Positions 27,323 to 37,478 of a DNA stretch of 64,000 bases are shown piece after piece; position 1 is the first letter of the stretch; each line of letters starts with the position of its first letter. The notes beneath the pieces were generated by a model. That model was not told where the DNA came from and made no database searches. It saw only the letters and a program-made list of their open reading frames with translations. The translations under genes and the position numbers were made by a program. Source of the stretch: Marinobacter alexandrii (GTDB lineage Bacteria; Pseudomonadota; Gammaproteobacteria; Pseudomonadales; Oleiphilaceae); the NCBI RefSeq assembly GCF_005871205.1, contig NZ_SWKM01000013.1:62001-126000 (forward strand), written 5' to 3'.

Positions 27323-29641
27323 TCAGAAGGTCTGGCCCAGTGAGAACTGGAAGACCTGGGTCTCATCCCCATCTTTATCGTTCAATGGTTTCGCAAGGCT
27401 GAACGCCAGCGGGCCGACGGCGGTAATCCACTGGAATCCGACACCGGCAGACAGCCGAACATCTTCAAGCTTGGGCTCGAAATCACGGTCAGTATCAAAC
27501 ACCTGCCCCGCATCCAGGAAGAACGCGGTCCGCATTGAGCGGGTGTCACCGGCAAATGGGGTCGGGAATATCAGCTCAAGACTGCCCTCAGTCAGCAGAT
27601 TACCACCGAAAGGATCTGGATCGGACAGATCGTTGGGGCTGTTGGTGGCCAGCGGCCCCAGGGAGTTGGCCTCGTAACCCCGGACCGAGCCATAACCGCC
27701 CGCGTAGAAATGCTCGTAGAACGGCATTTGGGTACGATCCCCGTAGCCGTCGCCGTAGCCGATGTCGCTGCGGGCACGAAAAATCCAACTACCGGAATCG
27801 GTGATCGGCTGGTAGAAATCGGTCTTGTGGCTCACCTTGTAGAACGTCAGGTCACTGCCCGGAACGGCCACATCCAGTGACACCGAATGGCTGTAACCAT
27901 CGGTTGGCAGAACACCGCGGTTCAGGGTGCTTCGGCGCCAGCTACCGAACAGGAAGTAGTTATCGAAAGAGTCACCCTCCTCCGCAATGAAATCGTTCAC
28001 TTCCTGGGACGTAAAGGAGCCGGCCTTGATGTTGGAGCGAGTGTAGCCCAGACCAAAATTCAGGCGGGTGATGCTATCCGTGGGATAACCGAAAGTAACC
28101 CGACCACCGTATTCATCCAGCAGGTACGAGGAGATGTCCTCATCTTCGTAGTCGGTCTCGCGGGCGAACAAACTGAAGCCACGACTTACACCGTCCACCG
28201 TGTAATACGGGTCGAGGTAGGACACATTGGCGCTTTTCACTGAGTCGCTAACGTTAACACCGAACGACACTCGCTTACCGGTACCAAAAAAGTTGTTCTC
28301 AGAGACGTTGGCGCCGAGGATAACCCCCGAATCCTGCGAGAAACCAATGGACGCGGACAAGCTGCCGGTCGGCTGCTCTTCGACACTGTAGTTCACATCG
28401 ACCAGATCATCCGTGCCGGGCACTGGAACAGTTTCAACTTCAACCGCCTTGAAAAAGCCCAAACGTTCGAGCTTGGTCTTGGAGTATTCAATTCGGTCGG
28501 AGGAGGCAATCCCCCCTTCCATCTGCGTCATCTCTTGGCGCAGGACATCGTCCCGGGTAGAGACGTTGCCCTCAAACTTCACCCGGCGAACGTAAGCACG
28601 CTTGCCCGGCTCGACGAAGAAGGTAACCGCCGCCGTATTGTCTTCACCCGGTTCAGGCACGGCATTGACGTTGGCGAAGGCATAACCTTCACGACCCAAC
28701 CGGAAAGCGAGTGCCTCGGAGATCGCGGTCATGCGGGCACGAGAGAAGACATCGCCCTCTTCAACGGGAATCAATTTACGCAATTCCTCTTCGCCGACGA
28801 TCAGGTCGCCGCGCAGGTTTATTTCCGAGATGGTGTACTGAGGCCCTTCGTTCAGCGCGATGGCAATGAACACCTGCTGCTTGTCCGGAGAGATGGAAAC
28901 CTGGCTCGATTCCACGTTGAAATCCAGGTAGCCCCGATCCAGATAAAACGACCTCAATGACTCAAGGTCACCACTCAACCGTTCGCGGGCATATTTATCG
29001 GAGTTGGTAAGCGAGTTCCACCAGGTGCTGGTCTGGAGTTCGAACAGCCCGAGCAACTCCTCGTCCTTGAACTCCTCGTTGCCCACGATGTTGATGTGGT
29101 GGATGGCAGCCACGGTACCTTCGTTGATCTCCAGGCGAATAGCCACCCGGTTTCGGGGCTGGTCTTCTGCAGTCGCCTTGACGCGGGCGTTATAGCGGCC
29201 CTGGGCGATATAAGAGCGGAGAATTTCCAGCTCCAGGCGCTCCAGTGTAGCCCGACGGAACACCTGACCTTCCTGCAATCCGGCGCCCGATAGCGCGTCC
29301 ATTAGCATTTCGGTCTCAATGTTCTTGTTGCCCTCAATCTCAATGGAGCTGATGGAGGGACGCTCCCGAACGGTAAGGATCAGAACGCCGGCATCGCGGC
29401 TGGCTTCAATATCGGTAAAGAGACCGGTCCGGAACAGGGACTTGATGGCATCAGCCAGCTCGGACGGATCGACCTGCTCACCAATGTTGACTGGGAAGGA
29501 TGAAAATACCGTACCGGCAGATACCCTTTGCAGGCCCTCAACCTCAATATCCGCAACCGTAAATTCGTCTGCCGTGGCTGTATTTATGCCAGTCGCGGCT
29601 ACAGCGAGGCCAATGGCTACACCTAGAAGAGAACGTCTCAT
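27323..29641 (-). CDS. bamA: Outer-membrane assembly factor BamA
   Basis: A 772-residue Omp85 protein. A signal peptide (about 1-24) is followed by five POTRA domains (about 25-425) and a 16-strand barrel ending in phenylalanine (FSLGQTF). The barrel carries the conserved lid-loop segment VRGYEANSLGP (the VRGF-type motif, here VRGY). BamA inserts beta-barrel proteins into the outer membrane and is essential. The predicted barrel encoded at 11.1 kb would be a client. No strong ribosome site is visible; AGGCG lies about 12 bases upstream. Confidence 0.96.
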   Translation of the reverse strand: MRRSLLGVAIGLAVAATGINTATADEFTVADIEVEGLQRVSAGTVFSSFPVNIGEQVDPSELADAIKSLFRTGLFTDIEASRDAGVLILTVRERPSISSIEIEGNKNIETEMLMDALSGAGLQEGQVFRRATLERLELEILRSYIAQGRYNARVKATAEDQPRNRVAIRLEINEGTVAAIHHINIVGNEEFKDEELLGLFELQTSTWWNSLTNSDKYARERLSGDLESLRSFYLDRGYLDFNVESSQVSISPDKQQVFIAIALNEGPQYTISEINLRGDLIVGEEELRKLIPVEEGDVFSRARMTAISEALAFRLGREGYAFANVNAVPEPGEDNTAAVTFFVEPGKRAYVRRVKFEGNVSTRDDVLRQEMTQMEGGIASSDRIEYSKTKLERLGFFKAVEVETVPVPGTDDLVDVNYSVEEQPTGSLSASIGFSQDSGVILGANVSENNFFGTGKRVSFGVNVSDSVKSANVSYLDPYYTVDGVSRGFSLFARETDYEDEDISSYLLDEYGGRVTFGYPTDSITRLNFGLGYTRSNIKAGSFTSQEVNDFIAEEGDSFDNYFLFGSWRRSTLNRGVLPTDGYSHSVSLDVAVPGSDLTFYKVSHKTDFYQPITDSGSWIFRARSDIGYGDGYGDRTQMPFYEHFYAGGYGSVRGYEANSLGPLATNSPNDLSDPDPFGGNLLTEGSLELIFPTPFAGDTRSMRTAFFLDAGQVFDTDRDFEPKLEDVRLSAGVGFQWITAVGPLAFSLAKPLNDKDGDETQVFQFSLGQTF

Positions 29642-29685
29642 TCAAATATTTCGCCTGGTTAATGCGCGTAAAGAGCTCGCAATTC

Positions 29686-31035
29686 TCACAACCGCATCAG
29701 GTCGTTGTAAAGAGCAAACACCATTAATGTAAGAATCAATGCCATACCAATCCGCAACCCGAGTGCCTGGGCCTGGTCAGAGAGCGGCCTGCCCCGGATG
29801 GCTTCGATGGTGTAATAAACAATATGCCCACCATCGAGAATGGGTACTGGCAACAAATTAAGAACGCCGAGACTGATGCTGAGATAAGCCAGAAACCGCA
29901 CGAAATCTTCAAACCCGGAGCTCACGCTGGCTTCAGCAACCCGGGCAATCGTGATCGGCCCACTAAGATTGGTCGGCGACAGCAGCCCGGTGACCATCTT
30001 CTTGATGGCGACGAGGGTCAGACGTGTGTCTGCCCAGGTCTCGCTGACGGCATGGGGAATGGCTGCCAGCGGGCCATAGCTGACTTCCCGCAAAGCCTCC
30101 TCGGGCCAGGACACGGGCTGAACGCCGGCTCCCACAAACCCAATAGCCTCACTGCCCTCAACGGCTTTTGCTTTCGGTGTGACCTGAACCATGCGTTCGG
30201 TGCCGTCACGACGAATGGTCAGGGTCAGTGTTTGTTCCGGCGCCTGCTGGATAAATTCGACCAGATCAAACCAGTTTGCCACCGGCTGACCATCTACGGC
30301 CAACACTTGGTCACCGGCTTGCAAGCCTGCCTGCTGGGCACGGCCGCCATCCGAGATCTGCCCAAGCAGCGGGGGAATTTCAGGACGCCAGGGCGTAATC
30401 CCGAATTCAGACAGAGGGTTTGGAGATTGCTCACTCAGGCGCCACCCACCCAGCTCACCTGCAATGGTGCCTCGCGCGCCGTTATCGGTAACCTCCATGG
30501 CAATGTCGCCACGCTCACCTGCGCGTTCCAGCAGGCGCATGTTCACATCGCGCCAGGACGACACCCGATGACCATCGACGGCATGCAGCTCCATGCCTTG
30601 GCGCAGGCCCATGCGTTCCGCAACTGTATCCGGGGCGACGTCGCCCACGATGGGAGCGACCGAGGTGACCCCGACAACACCCAGCAACCAATAGGCGGCC
30701 AAAGCGAACAGGAAATTGGCCACGGGACCGGCGGCGGCAATGGCAATGCGCTGGGACGGTGATTTGGACGTGAATGCCTGGTCTTTGAGTTCTGCCGGAA
30801 CCGGGCCTTCCCGCTCATCCAGCATTTTGACGTAGCCACCCAAGGGAATCGCCGCAACCGCGAACTCCGTGCCATGACGGTCATACCAGGAAAATAACGG
30901 CTTACCAAAACCCACCGAGAACCGGAGCACTTTGACGCCACAGCGGCGGGCAACCCAGAAATGGCCGTACTCGTGCAATGTGACGAGAATGCCCAGGGTG
31001 AGCGCGAGCGCCAAAATGGTTTCGATTATTTGCAT
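29686..31035 (-). CDS. rseP: Site-2 zinc metalloprotease RseP
   Basis: A 449-residue intramembrane protease that cuts anti-sigma factor RseA to release sigma-E in response to envelope stress. The zinc motif HEYGH (residues 21-25) is in the first TM helix, two PDZ domains occupy about 110-310, and the second zinc-ligand motif LNLLPVPILDGGH is near residue 390. Four transmembrane helices are expected. GGGAA precedes the ATG. It sits between dxr and bamA as usual. Confidence 0.95.
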   Translation of the reverse strand: MQIIETILALALTLGILVTLHEYGHFWVARRCGVKVLRFSVGFGKPLFSWYDRHGTEFAVAAIPLGGYVKMLDEREGPVPAELKDQAFTSKSPSQRIAIAAAGPVANFLFALAAYWLLGVVGVTSVAPIVGDVAPDTVAERMGLRQGMELHAVDGHRVSSWRDVNMRLLERAGERGDIAMEVTDNGARGTIAGELGGWRLSEQSPNPLSEFGITPWRPEIPPLLGQISDGGRAQQAGLQAGDQVLAVDGQPVANWFDLVEFIQQAPEQTLTLTIRRDGTERMVQVTPKAKAVEGSEAIGFVGAGVQPVSWPEEALREVSYGPLAAIPHAVSETWADTRLTLVAIKKMVTGLLSPTNLSGPITIARVAEASVSSGFEDFVRFLAYLSISLGVLNLLPVPILDGGHIVYYTIEAIRGRPLSDQAQALGLRIGMALILTLMVFALYNDLMRL

Positions 31036-31083
31036 AGCATTCCCGGTTAGTGGCTACAACGCACAAGCACAATGTTCGAAATT

Positions 31084-32268
31084 TCAGACAGTTAACATTC
31101 CAATCTGTTCCCGGGCGTGCTCTCTCGCTTCGAAATCCTTAGCGAAAATCGCCTCAAAACTGTCTGCCGGCGTCACGGTTGTGGCCGCCAGCGTCCGCTC
31201 TATGATAACGGGGATATCGGCAAAACACAGGTTACCAGCCAGAAAGGCTGAAACAGCCTCCTCATTGGCGGCATTCAGCACCGCTGGCGCTGTGCCGCCC
31301 TGAACAAACGCCTCGGCTGCCAGCCTCAGGCACGGAAAGCGTACCAGATCTGGCCGCTCAAAATGGAATCGGCCTATGGAAAACAGATCCAGCGGTGCAA
31401 CCCCGGCGTCGATGCGCTCGGGCCAGGCCAGACCATTGGCAATGGGAGTGCGCATGTCCGGGCTACCCAACTGGGCCAACACTGATCCATCCACATACTC
31501 AACCATGGAGTGAATGATGCTCTCAGGGTGGACGTGCACCTCCACCCGTTCCGGCGTGGTGTTAAACAGCCAGCAGGCTTCAATCAGCTCCAACCCTTTA
31601 TTCATAAGAGTGGCGGAATCCACTGAAATCTTCTGCCCCATGGACCAATTGGGGTGAGCACAAGCCTCGGCCGGAGAGACCGATCGCAATGCCTCGGCGC
31701 TGTATTCCCGGAATGGCCCGCCCGAGGCGGTCAACAGGATCCGGGCCACACCCGCGCCTCTGGGATCGCGGATCCGGTCCGAGGGCAGGCACTGGAATAT
31801 CGCATTGTGCTCAGAATCAATGGGCAGCAGCTCGGCGCCCGAATCGGCAACCGCGTCCATGAAGAGCTTGCCGGACATCACCAGTGCTTCTTTGTTCGCC
31901 AACAACACCCGCTTGCCAGCACGCACGGCCGATAGGGTTGGCGGCAAGCCCGCTGCGCCAACGATAGACGCCATGACTGTATCCGCGGCCGGGGCCGACG
32001 CCACCTCACACAGCCCCTCAGTACCGCCGAGCACACGGATATCGGGCAGATCAGACAGCAACTCAGCCAGCAGTGTCGCTGCGCCCGGGTCGGCCATCAC
32101 CGCCACCTCCGGCTGAAACTCACGACACAGCACCGCCAGCTCACGTGCCCGCGTGCCGGCCGTGAGCGCATAAACGGAAAAACGATCGGGATGGCGCCGA
32201 ATCACGTCCAGCGTGCTCAAACCAATGGAACCGGTCGCTCCGAGTATCGTAAGGCGGCGCGTTTCCAT
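31084..32268 (-). CDS. dxr: 1-deoxy-D-xylulose 5-phosphate reductoisomerase
   Basis: A 394-residue NADPH-dependent enzyme, the second step of the MEP isoprenoid pathway. The Rossmann motif [10 protein letters not shown] is near the N-terminus, followed by [25 protein letters not shown] (metal ligands), and [13 protein letters not shown]. Isoprenoids made here feed the adjacent uppS product. The ATG at 32268 gives the expected N-terminus; an overlapping GTG at 32277 is an alternative. Confidence 0.96.
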   Translation of the reverse strand: METRRLTILGATGSIGLSTLDVIRRHPDRFSVYALTAGTRARELAVLCREFQPEVAVMADPGAATLLAELLSDLPDIRVLGGTEGLCEVASAPAADTVMASIVGAAGLPPTLSAVRAGKRVLLANKEALVMSGKLFMDAVADSGAELLPIDSEHNAIFQCLPSDRIRDPRGAGVARILLTASGGPFREYSAEALRSVSPAEACAHPNWSMGQKISVDSATLMNKGLELIEACWLFNTTPERVEVHVHPESIIHSMVEYVDGSVLAQLGSPDMRTPIANGLAWPERIDAGVAPLDLFSIGRFHFERPDLVRFPCLRLAAEAFVQGGTAPAVLNAANEEAVSAFLAGNLCFADIPVIIERTLAATTVTPADSFEAIFAKDFEAREHAREQIGMLTV

Positions 32269-32270
32269 GG

Positions 32271-33110
32271 TTACCACTGTCCGGCGGTGAGCCAGCCAAG
32301 TTGGGTGATGATCAATGCAAACACAGGAATGGCTACGGTCAGGCTGTCGATGCGGTCCATGATACCACCATGACCGGGCAACAGCTGACTGCTGTCTTTA
32401 ACTCCGCGAAACCGTTTGAGCATGCTTTCCAGCAAATCACCCAACACCGACACCAACCCGGTCGCCAAACTCGCGAGGATCAGGAATGCCGTTTCAGGAA
32501 CACTGGCGGATACAATCAGACTGACCAGCAGAGCGAAAACACCAACGGCAACCAGTCCGCCCCAGACACCGGCCCAGGATTTGCCCGGGCTGACCCGAGG
32601 CGCCAGCTTGGCCTTGCCAAAAGCCCGACCCGCAAAGTAGGCACCAATATCGGCAACCCAGACCACGCAGAATACGTAGAGGATGGCCCACAGGCTGTTG
32701 CTTACAGTACCGAAGTCCAGCACGCCGGTGCGAAGGTGATTCAACCCCACCCAGGCCGGCAGCAACACCAGCAAGCCCATGATCGCGCGGGCCGGCACAC
32801 TACCCCAACCGGCCGACCCGGCGGGATAACTGCGGACCAACAGGAAACTGACAAACCACCAGGCCAGAGCCAGCCAAAGTACAGCGACGGCCGGTACGTT
32901 CAGCAGCCCATAAAGAATTCCGGCAATGACAGCGGCGTAGGCGACTCGGCCGCCCTGCCCCTCAATCCCGGACAGATTGGCCCATTCCCAGGCCCCAAGC
33001 GTGATGATGGCGCCAGTAAACAGGGCAAAACCAAGAGGCGGCAAAAAAAAGATGCCACCAATAGCGATGGGGGCCAGGATCAATGCGGTAATGATTCGGG
33101 TTTTTAACAC
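32271..33110 (-). CDS. cdsA: Phosphatidate cytidylyltransferase
   Basis: A 279-residue inner-membrane enzyme with about eight TM helices making CDP-diacylglycerol for phospholipid synthesis. The family signatures [16 protein letters not shown] and the C-terminal [18 protein letters not shown]...DRIDSL are intact. It is 22 bp downstream of uppS and two bases before dxr, clearly within the same operon. Confidence 0.96.
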   Translation of the reverse strand: MLKTRIITALILAPIAIGGIFFLPPLGFALFTGAIITLGAWEWANLSGIEGQGGRVAYAAVIAGILYGLLNVPAVAVLWLALAWWFVSFLLVRSYPAGSAGWGSVPARAIMGLLVLLPAWVGLNHLRTGVLDFGTVSNSLWAILYVFCVVWVADIGAYFAGRAFGKAKLAPRVSPGKSWAGVWGGLVAVGVFALLVSLIVSASVPETAFLILASLATGLVSVLGDLLESMLKRFRGVKDSSQLLPGHGGIMDRIDSLTVAIPVFALIITQLGWLTAGQW

Positions 33111-33132
33111 GGTGAACGTCGCTATGGTTTCG

Positions 33133-33903
33133 TTATTGTTGTGAGGCTTTGGCGGCTATCTGGTCATCCGTCTGGCCGAAACGGCGCTGACGACCAGCGT
33201 AAGCCTGCAGCGCCTTGCGCATCTCGTCGGCCTTGAAGTCAGGCCAGAACACAGGGGAAAAGTACAATTCGGTGTAGGCGAGGTGCCAAAGCATGAAATT
33301 GCTGATTCGCTGCTCGCCTGCGGTGCGGATCATCAGGTCCGGCATGGGAAGGTCACCGATACTCAGGTGCTGCTGAATCAGGTCATCGGTGATATCGGAA
33401 GGCTCAAGCTCTCCTGCACGCACTTTGGCAGCAACCTTTCGGCTGGCCTCGGCGATGTCCCAATGCCCGCCATAATTGGCGGCAATGACCAGGGTCATCC
33501 GGGTGTTGTGACGGGTCAGCTCTTCCGCCTCGCGCATGTGCTTCTGCAACGCGGCACTGAAGGCTGATCGATCACCAATGATCCGCAACCGGATGTTGTT
33601 GCGGTGCAGTTTCCGAACCTCACGCTCAAGCGCAAACAGGAACAGCTTCATCAGCGCGGACACTTCGTCTTTCGGACGCCGCCAATTTTCACTGGAAAAC
33701 GCGAACAGGGTGAGCACTTCTACCCCTTCGCGCCCGCAGGTTTCCACCACGGCCTTGACGGCATCCACACCGGCCTTGTGTCCGGCGACACCCGTCAACC
33801 GGTGCTGCTTGGCCCACCGGTTGTTACCGTCCATGATAATAGCCACGTGCCGCGGCCGGCTCTCTGCCGACATCGGAATCTCTGCGGATACCGTTCCCGT
33901 CAT
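33133..33903 (-). CDS. uppS: Undecaprenyl diphosphate synthase
   Basis: A 256-residue cis-prenyltransferase that makes the C55 lipid carrier for peptidoglycan and O-antigen. HVAIIMDGNNRWAK carries the catalytic Asp25; GHKAGVDAV, FAFSSENWRRP and the C-terminal RTAGEQRISNFMLW follow. AGAGGG lies four bases before ATG. About 14 residues precede the conserved core; a later ATG at residue 11 is possible. Confidence 0.95.
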   Translation of the reverse strand: MTGTVSAEIPMSAESRPRHVAIIMDGNNRWAKQHRLTGVAGHKAGVDAVKAVVETCGREGVEVLTLFAFSSENWRRPKDEVSALMKLFLFALEREVRKLHRNNIRLRIIGDRSAFSAALQKHMREAEELTRHNTRMTLVIAANYGGHWDIAEASRKVAAKVRAGELEPSDITDDLIQQHLSIGDLPMPDLMIRTAGEQRISNFMLWHLAYTELYFSPVFWPDFKADEMRKALQAYAGRQRRFGQTDDQIAAKASQQ

Positions 33904-33973
33904 GAAACCCTCTGCTCGACCGGAGGAGAAGTAGCCCCCGGATCATCGTTCGCGTGCAAGAAAATCCAGGCGA

Positions 33974-34531
33974 TCAAACCGCCATCAAATCCTCTTCCTT
34001 GGATTTCAGAGCCTTTTCTACTTCGGCGATGTAGCGGTCGGTGAGCTTCTGGATCTCATCCTCGCCCTTGCGCTCGTCATCCTCTGTGATTTCCTTTTCC
34101 TTCAGCAATTCCTTGATGGTGCTGTTGGCATCACGACGGGCATTGCGGATGGAAACCCGGCCATGCTCGGCATCGGCCTTCGCCTGCTTGACCATTTCCT
34201 TACGGGTCTCTTCGGTCAGCATCGGCATAGGCACCCGGATAACGTCGCCGCTGGTGGCCGGGTTAAGGCCCAGGTCAGAGGTCATGATGGCCTTTTCGAT
34301 GGTCGGCACCAGGTTCTTTTCCCACGGCGTTACGGTGAGCGTACGGTTATCTTCAGTGTTTACACTGGCAACTTGCTTTAGCGGCGTCGGCTGGCCATAG
34401 TAGCTGACCATGACGCTGTCCAGAATGGCAGGGTTCGCCCGACCGGTACGAATTTTCTTGAAAGCCGAATGGAGCGACTCCAGGCTATTCTGCATTTTCT
34501 TCTCGGCTTCTGCTTTGATGTCGTTAATCAC
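33974..34531 (-). CDS. frr: Ribosome recycling factor
   Basis: A 185-residue RRF that splits post-termination ribosomes with EF-G. Typical segments are [34 protein letters not shown] (read here as separate strands of domain II) and [15 protein letters not shown] [10 protein letters not shown], with the long helices of domain I at both ends. The start is GTG at 34531 with GAGGA upstream, matching the GTG start of E. coli frr. It lies between pyrH and uppS. Confidence 0.95.
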   Translation of the reverse strand: MINDIKAEAEKKMQNSLESLHSAFKKIRTGRANPAILDSVMVSYYGQPTPLKQVASVNTEDNRTLTVTPWEKNLVPTIEKAIMTSDLGLNPATSGDVIRVPMPMLTEETRKEMVKQAKADAEHGRVSIRNARRDANSTIKELLKEKEITEDDERKGEDEIQKLTDRYIAEVEKALKSKEEDLMAV

Positions 34532-34601
34532 TTCAGCATCCTCGATTCATTCGTCAAATCATATGTTGCCGTGGCTTCCGGCCAATAGCTTCAAGGCCCG
34601 G

Positions 34602-35330
34602 CTATTCGATCAGTGTACCTTCTTTCTCACCAGTTACGATGCGCGTCAGGGCGCCCGCCCGGTTCATATCAAACACTCGCAGCGGAATGCCGTGATCCCT
34701 GGCCAGACAGATGGCAGTCAGATCCATAACACCCAGTTTTTTGTCCAGCACTTCGTCGTAGGTCAGGTGATCGTACTTTTCAGCACTGCTGTCCAAGTGC
34801 GGGTCTGCGGAGTATACGCCATCGACCTTGGTCGCTTTGAGCACTGCGTCCGCCTCGATTTCAATGCCCCGCAGGCAGGCCGCCGAATCCGTAGTGAAAA
34901 AGGGATTACCTGTACCAGCACAGAAGATGACTACATCACCGTCCTTCAGATCCCGCACTGCACGACGGCGATCGTAATGCTCGACAATGCCGCTCATGGG
35001 TATCGCCGACATTACCCGGGTCCGAATGTTGGACCGCTCCAGGGCATCACGCATGGCCAGGCCATTCATCACAGTGGCCAGCATACCCATGTGATCACCG
35101 GTAACTCGATCCATGCCGGCCGCGTTCAACGCTGCACCCCGGAAAAGGTTGCCGCCACCAATAACCAGGCCAACCTGCACACCGATACCAATCAGTGCAC
35201 CAATTTCAAGGGCCATGCGATCAAGGACTTTGGGATCAATACCGAAATCGTGCTCTCCCATCAGGGCCTCGCCACTGAGCTTGAGCAGAACACGCTTGTA
35301 TCTGGGCTGGGTTTTGGATGATGTCGGCAT
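34602..35330 (-). CDS. pyrH: UMP kinase
   Basis: A 242-residue bacterial-type UMP kinase (amino-acid kinase fold), homohexameric and regulated by [15 protein letters not shown] at the N-terminus binds phosphate; GGGNLFRG, the [15 protein letters not shown] helix and the [14 protein letters not shown] loop are characteristic. AGGGGATCCTC precedes the ATG. It lies between tsf and frr; the tsf-pyrH gap holds a large hairpin that may set its expression. Confidence 0.95.
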   Translation of the reverse strand: MPTSSKTQPRYKRVLLKLSGEALMGEHDFGIDPKVLDRMALEIGALIGIGVQVGLVIGGGNLFRGAALNAAGMDRVTGDHMGMLATVMNGLAMRDALERSNIRTRVMSAIPMSGIVEHYDRRRAVRDLKDGDVVIFCAGTGNPFFTTDSAACLRGIEIEADAVLKATKVDGVYSADPHLDSSAEKYDHLTYDEVLDKKLGVMDLTAICLARDHGIPLRVFDMNRAGALTRIVTGEKEGTLIE

Positions 35331-35382
35331 GAGGATCCCCTTTTCGTCTGTTGGCTGCGGTCCGGCGTAATACGCGTCGCAG

Positions 35383-35432
35383 GCTTGTATCTGACATACT
35401 CCTCAAAAAAAAGGGGTATCTCAGATACAAGC
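35383..35432 (-). promoter_or_regulatory. tsf-pyrH intergenic hairpin with nested terminator
   Basis: A 20-bp stem with two mismatches (35383-35402 with 35413-35432) closes a 10-nt loop containing eight A's (T's on the minus strand). On the minus strand, the first arm itself contains a small hairpin, GTATC-TGA-GATAC, followed by CCC and T8, which looks like a terminator. The two folds are mutually exclusive. Confidence 0.7.
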
Positions 35433-35513
35433 CCGCCACGAAAGCCAGGTAGACCTGACTAACGTGGCAGACTCAGATGGCACTGTGGTGTTAAACCAGT
35501 GCCGAAAGAAGGA

Positions 35514-36383
35514 TCAGGCCTTGCTGGTGCCAGCTGCCGCAGCAACTTCAGCAGCGAAATCCACTTCTTCTTTCTCGATGCCTTCGCCCACTTCCAGACG
35601 AACGAACTCGACCAGCTCGCCACCGGCGGACTTGATCAATTCACCGACGGTCTGGTCCGGGTTCTTAACGAAAGGCTGCTCAACAAGGCTGTTTTCCTTG
35701 AGGAACTTCTTGATACGGCCGCCCATCATCTTCTCGACGATTTCGGCAGGCTTACCTTCCATGTCGGGCTGGGCCTTAATGACTTCTTTCTCTTTCTCGA
35801 GCTCTTCCGCAGGCATCTCTTCCGGCTTGCCAACACGCGGGTTAACAGCGGCAGCATGCATTGCGATGTCACGAGCAGTTTCTGAATCGCCGGCAGTCAG
35901 TGCTACGACACAGGCGATCTTGTTGGTGCTGTGAACATAACCACCAACAACCGGGCCTTCAACCTTAACCAGACGACGCACAGAGATATTCTCGCCGATC
36001 TTCTGAACCAGCGCTTCGCGCTTGGCCTCCAGATCGCCTTCCATCAGCTTGGCAACGTCGGTTTCGCCCTTTTCGAAAGCGACAGCCAGAACGTCGTTGG
36101 CGAAGTTCAGGAAGTTGTCGTCACGAGCAACAAAGTCGGTCTCTGAGTTTACTTCCAGAATGTAGGCGACGGTGTTGTCGTCTGAAATCTTGATCAGGGA
36201 TACGCCTTCAGCGGCAGTACGACCGGCTTTCTTGGCGGCCTTCAGGCCAGAAGACTTGCGCAGCTCTTCGATTGCAGCGTCGACACTGCCTTCAGCTTCT
36301 ACCAGTGCTTTCTTGCACTCCATCATGCCAAGGCCAGTACGCTCACGCAGCTCTTTGACCATTGCAGCGGTAATTGCAGCCAT
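35514..36383 (-). CDS. tsf: Elongation factor Ts
   Basis: A 289-residue nucleotide-exchange factor for EF-Tu. The N-terminal UBA-like module ([26 protein letters not shown]) and the EF-Tu contact motif [11 protein letters not shown] are intact, and length is normal. The ATG at 36383 follows GAGAGGA with proper spacing. It lies downstream of rpsB across a hairpin that may reduce its transcription relative to S2. Confidence 0.96.
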   Translation of the reverse strand: MAAITAAMVKELRERTGLGMMECKKALVEAEGSVDAAIEELRKSSGLKAAKKAGRTAAEGVSLIKISDDNTVAYILEVNSETDFVARDDNFLNFANDVLAVAFEKGETDVAKLMEGDLEAKREALVQKIGENISVRRLVKVEGPVVGGYVHSTNKIACVVALTAGDSETARDIAMHAAAVNPRVGKPEEMPAEELEKEKEVIKAQPDMEGKPAEIVEKMMGGRIKKFLKENSLVEQPFVKNPDQTVGELIKSAGGELVEFVRLEVGEGIEKEEVDFAAEVAAAAGTSKA

Positions 36384-36417
36384 GTTCAATCCTCTCAACT
36401 GTTACGAATTCGGTGGG

Positions 36418-36448
36418 AAGTACGCCCGGATCAAGTCCGGGCGTACTT
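36418..36448 (-). terminator. rpsB-tsf intergenic hairpin, partial terminator or attenuator
   Basis: The 13-bp perfect stem AAGTACGCCCGGA/TCCGGGCGTACTT has a 5-nt loop. No T-tract follows on the minus strand, so full termination is unlikely. A similarly placed rpsB-tsf attenuator is known in E. coli. It may alternatively be an mRNA processing or stability element. Confidence 0.6.
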
Positions 36449-36472
36449 TACATCTCAACGTGAAGCTAACGC

Positions 36473-37225
36473 TTATTCGGCGGCCGGGGCGGCGCCTTCC
36501 GCGTCTTCGCTGACTTCTACAAACTCGTCAGCGCCTGAACCTGCAGACTGCGAGGCTTCCATGCAGGTGTCAGCAACGGCTTTCACGTAGATCTGGATCG
36601 CACGAATCGCGTCGTCGTTGCCCGGGATCACGTAATCAACGCCGTCCGGATCGCTGTTGGTATCAACAACACCGATAACAGGAATGCCCAACTTGTTGGC
36701 TTCCTTGATAGCGATACGCTCGTGGTCCACGTCGATAACGAACAGTGCGTCCGGCAGGCCGCCCATATCCTTGATACCACCGATAGAACGCTCAAGCTTA
36801 TCCATCTCGCGGGTGCGCTCAAGAGCTTCTTTCTTGGTCAGCTTGTCGAAAGTGCCGTCCTTTCTCTGGGCTTCCAGATCACGGTAGCGACGGATCGACT
36901 GACGGATCGTCTTGTAGTTGGTCAGCATGCCGCCGAGCCAGCGATGGTTAACAAACGGCTGGTTGGCGCGTTCTGCTTCTTCCTTGACGATCTTGGCCGC
37001 AGCACGCTTGGTGCCAACGAACAGGATCTTGTTCTTGTTCTCTGCCAGCTGCTGAATGAAGTTCAGCGCTTCATTCATGGCAGGAACAGTCTGCTCAAGG
37101 TTGATGATATGAATCTTGTTACGGGCGCCGAAGATGAACTTCGACATTTTCGGGTTCCAGTAGCGAGTCTGGTGACCGAAGTGAGCACCTGCTTTCAGCA
37201 GGTCACGCATATTTACCTGAGCCAT
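36473..37225 (-). CDS. rpsB: 30S ribosomal protein S2
   Basis: A 250-residue S2. Diagnostic segments are [20 protein letters not shown] at the start, [27 protein letters not shown], and the [14 protein letters not shown] block. The C-terminal tail is acidic/alanine-rich. The ATG at 37225 matches the conserved N-terminus; the long upstream extension in the same frame is the untranslated leader. It heads the minus-strand cluster and is divergent from map. Confidence 0.97.
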   Translation of the reverse strand: MAQVNMRDLLKAGAHFGHQTRYWNPKMSKFIFGARNKIHIINLEQTVPAMNEALNFIQQLAENKNKILFVGTKRAAAKIVKEEAERANQPFVNHRWLGGMLTNYKTIRQSIRRYRDLEAQRKDGTFDKLTKKEALERTREMDKLERSIGGIKDMGGLPDALFVIDVDHERIAIKEANKLGIPVIGVVDTNSDPDGVDYVIPGNDDAIRAIQIYVKAVADTCMEASQSAGSGADEFVEVSEDAEGAAPAAE

Positions 37226-37340
37226 GATAGTTACCTTATTTAGCTTCGGGTTAGACCTCCACGCGTCCGATTGCCCCAACCCGCCTTCATCTAACTGAAG
37301 GGAGGCACCCTGGGACAACGTGCCGACACGTGTGTGAATT
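37226..37340 (-). promoter_or_regulatory. Structured rpsB 5' leader, possible S2 autoregulatory site
   Basis: Complementary segments stand out: CGGGTT (37247-37252) with AACCCG (37278-37283), CCTCC (37256-37260) with GGAGG (37301-37305), and CCTTC (37284-37288) with GAAGG (37297-37301). The first two interleave and so could form a pseudoknot. S2-mediated control of the rpsB-tsf leader is known in Gammaproteobacteria; that this leader works the same way is inferred. Confidence 0.45.
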
Positions 37341-37478
37341 TGCCGGATTTGTTTCCAGCGGGCGCGTTTATACCATATTTCGAGCGGACAACGCCATTAT
37401 TTTTACCACCCCCCTTCCTTGTACCCAGCCTCTCGCGCCCTTAAAATGCCGGTTTGATACAAATCAATGGGAAGCCCG

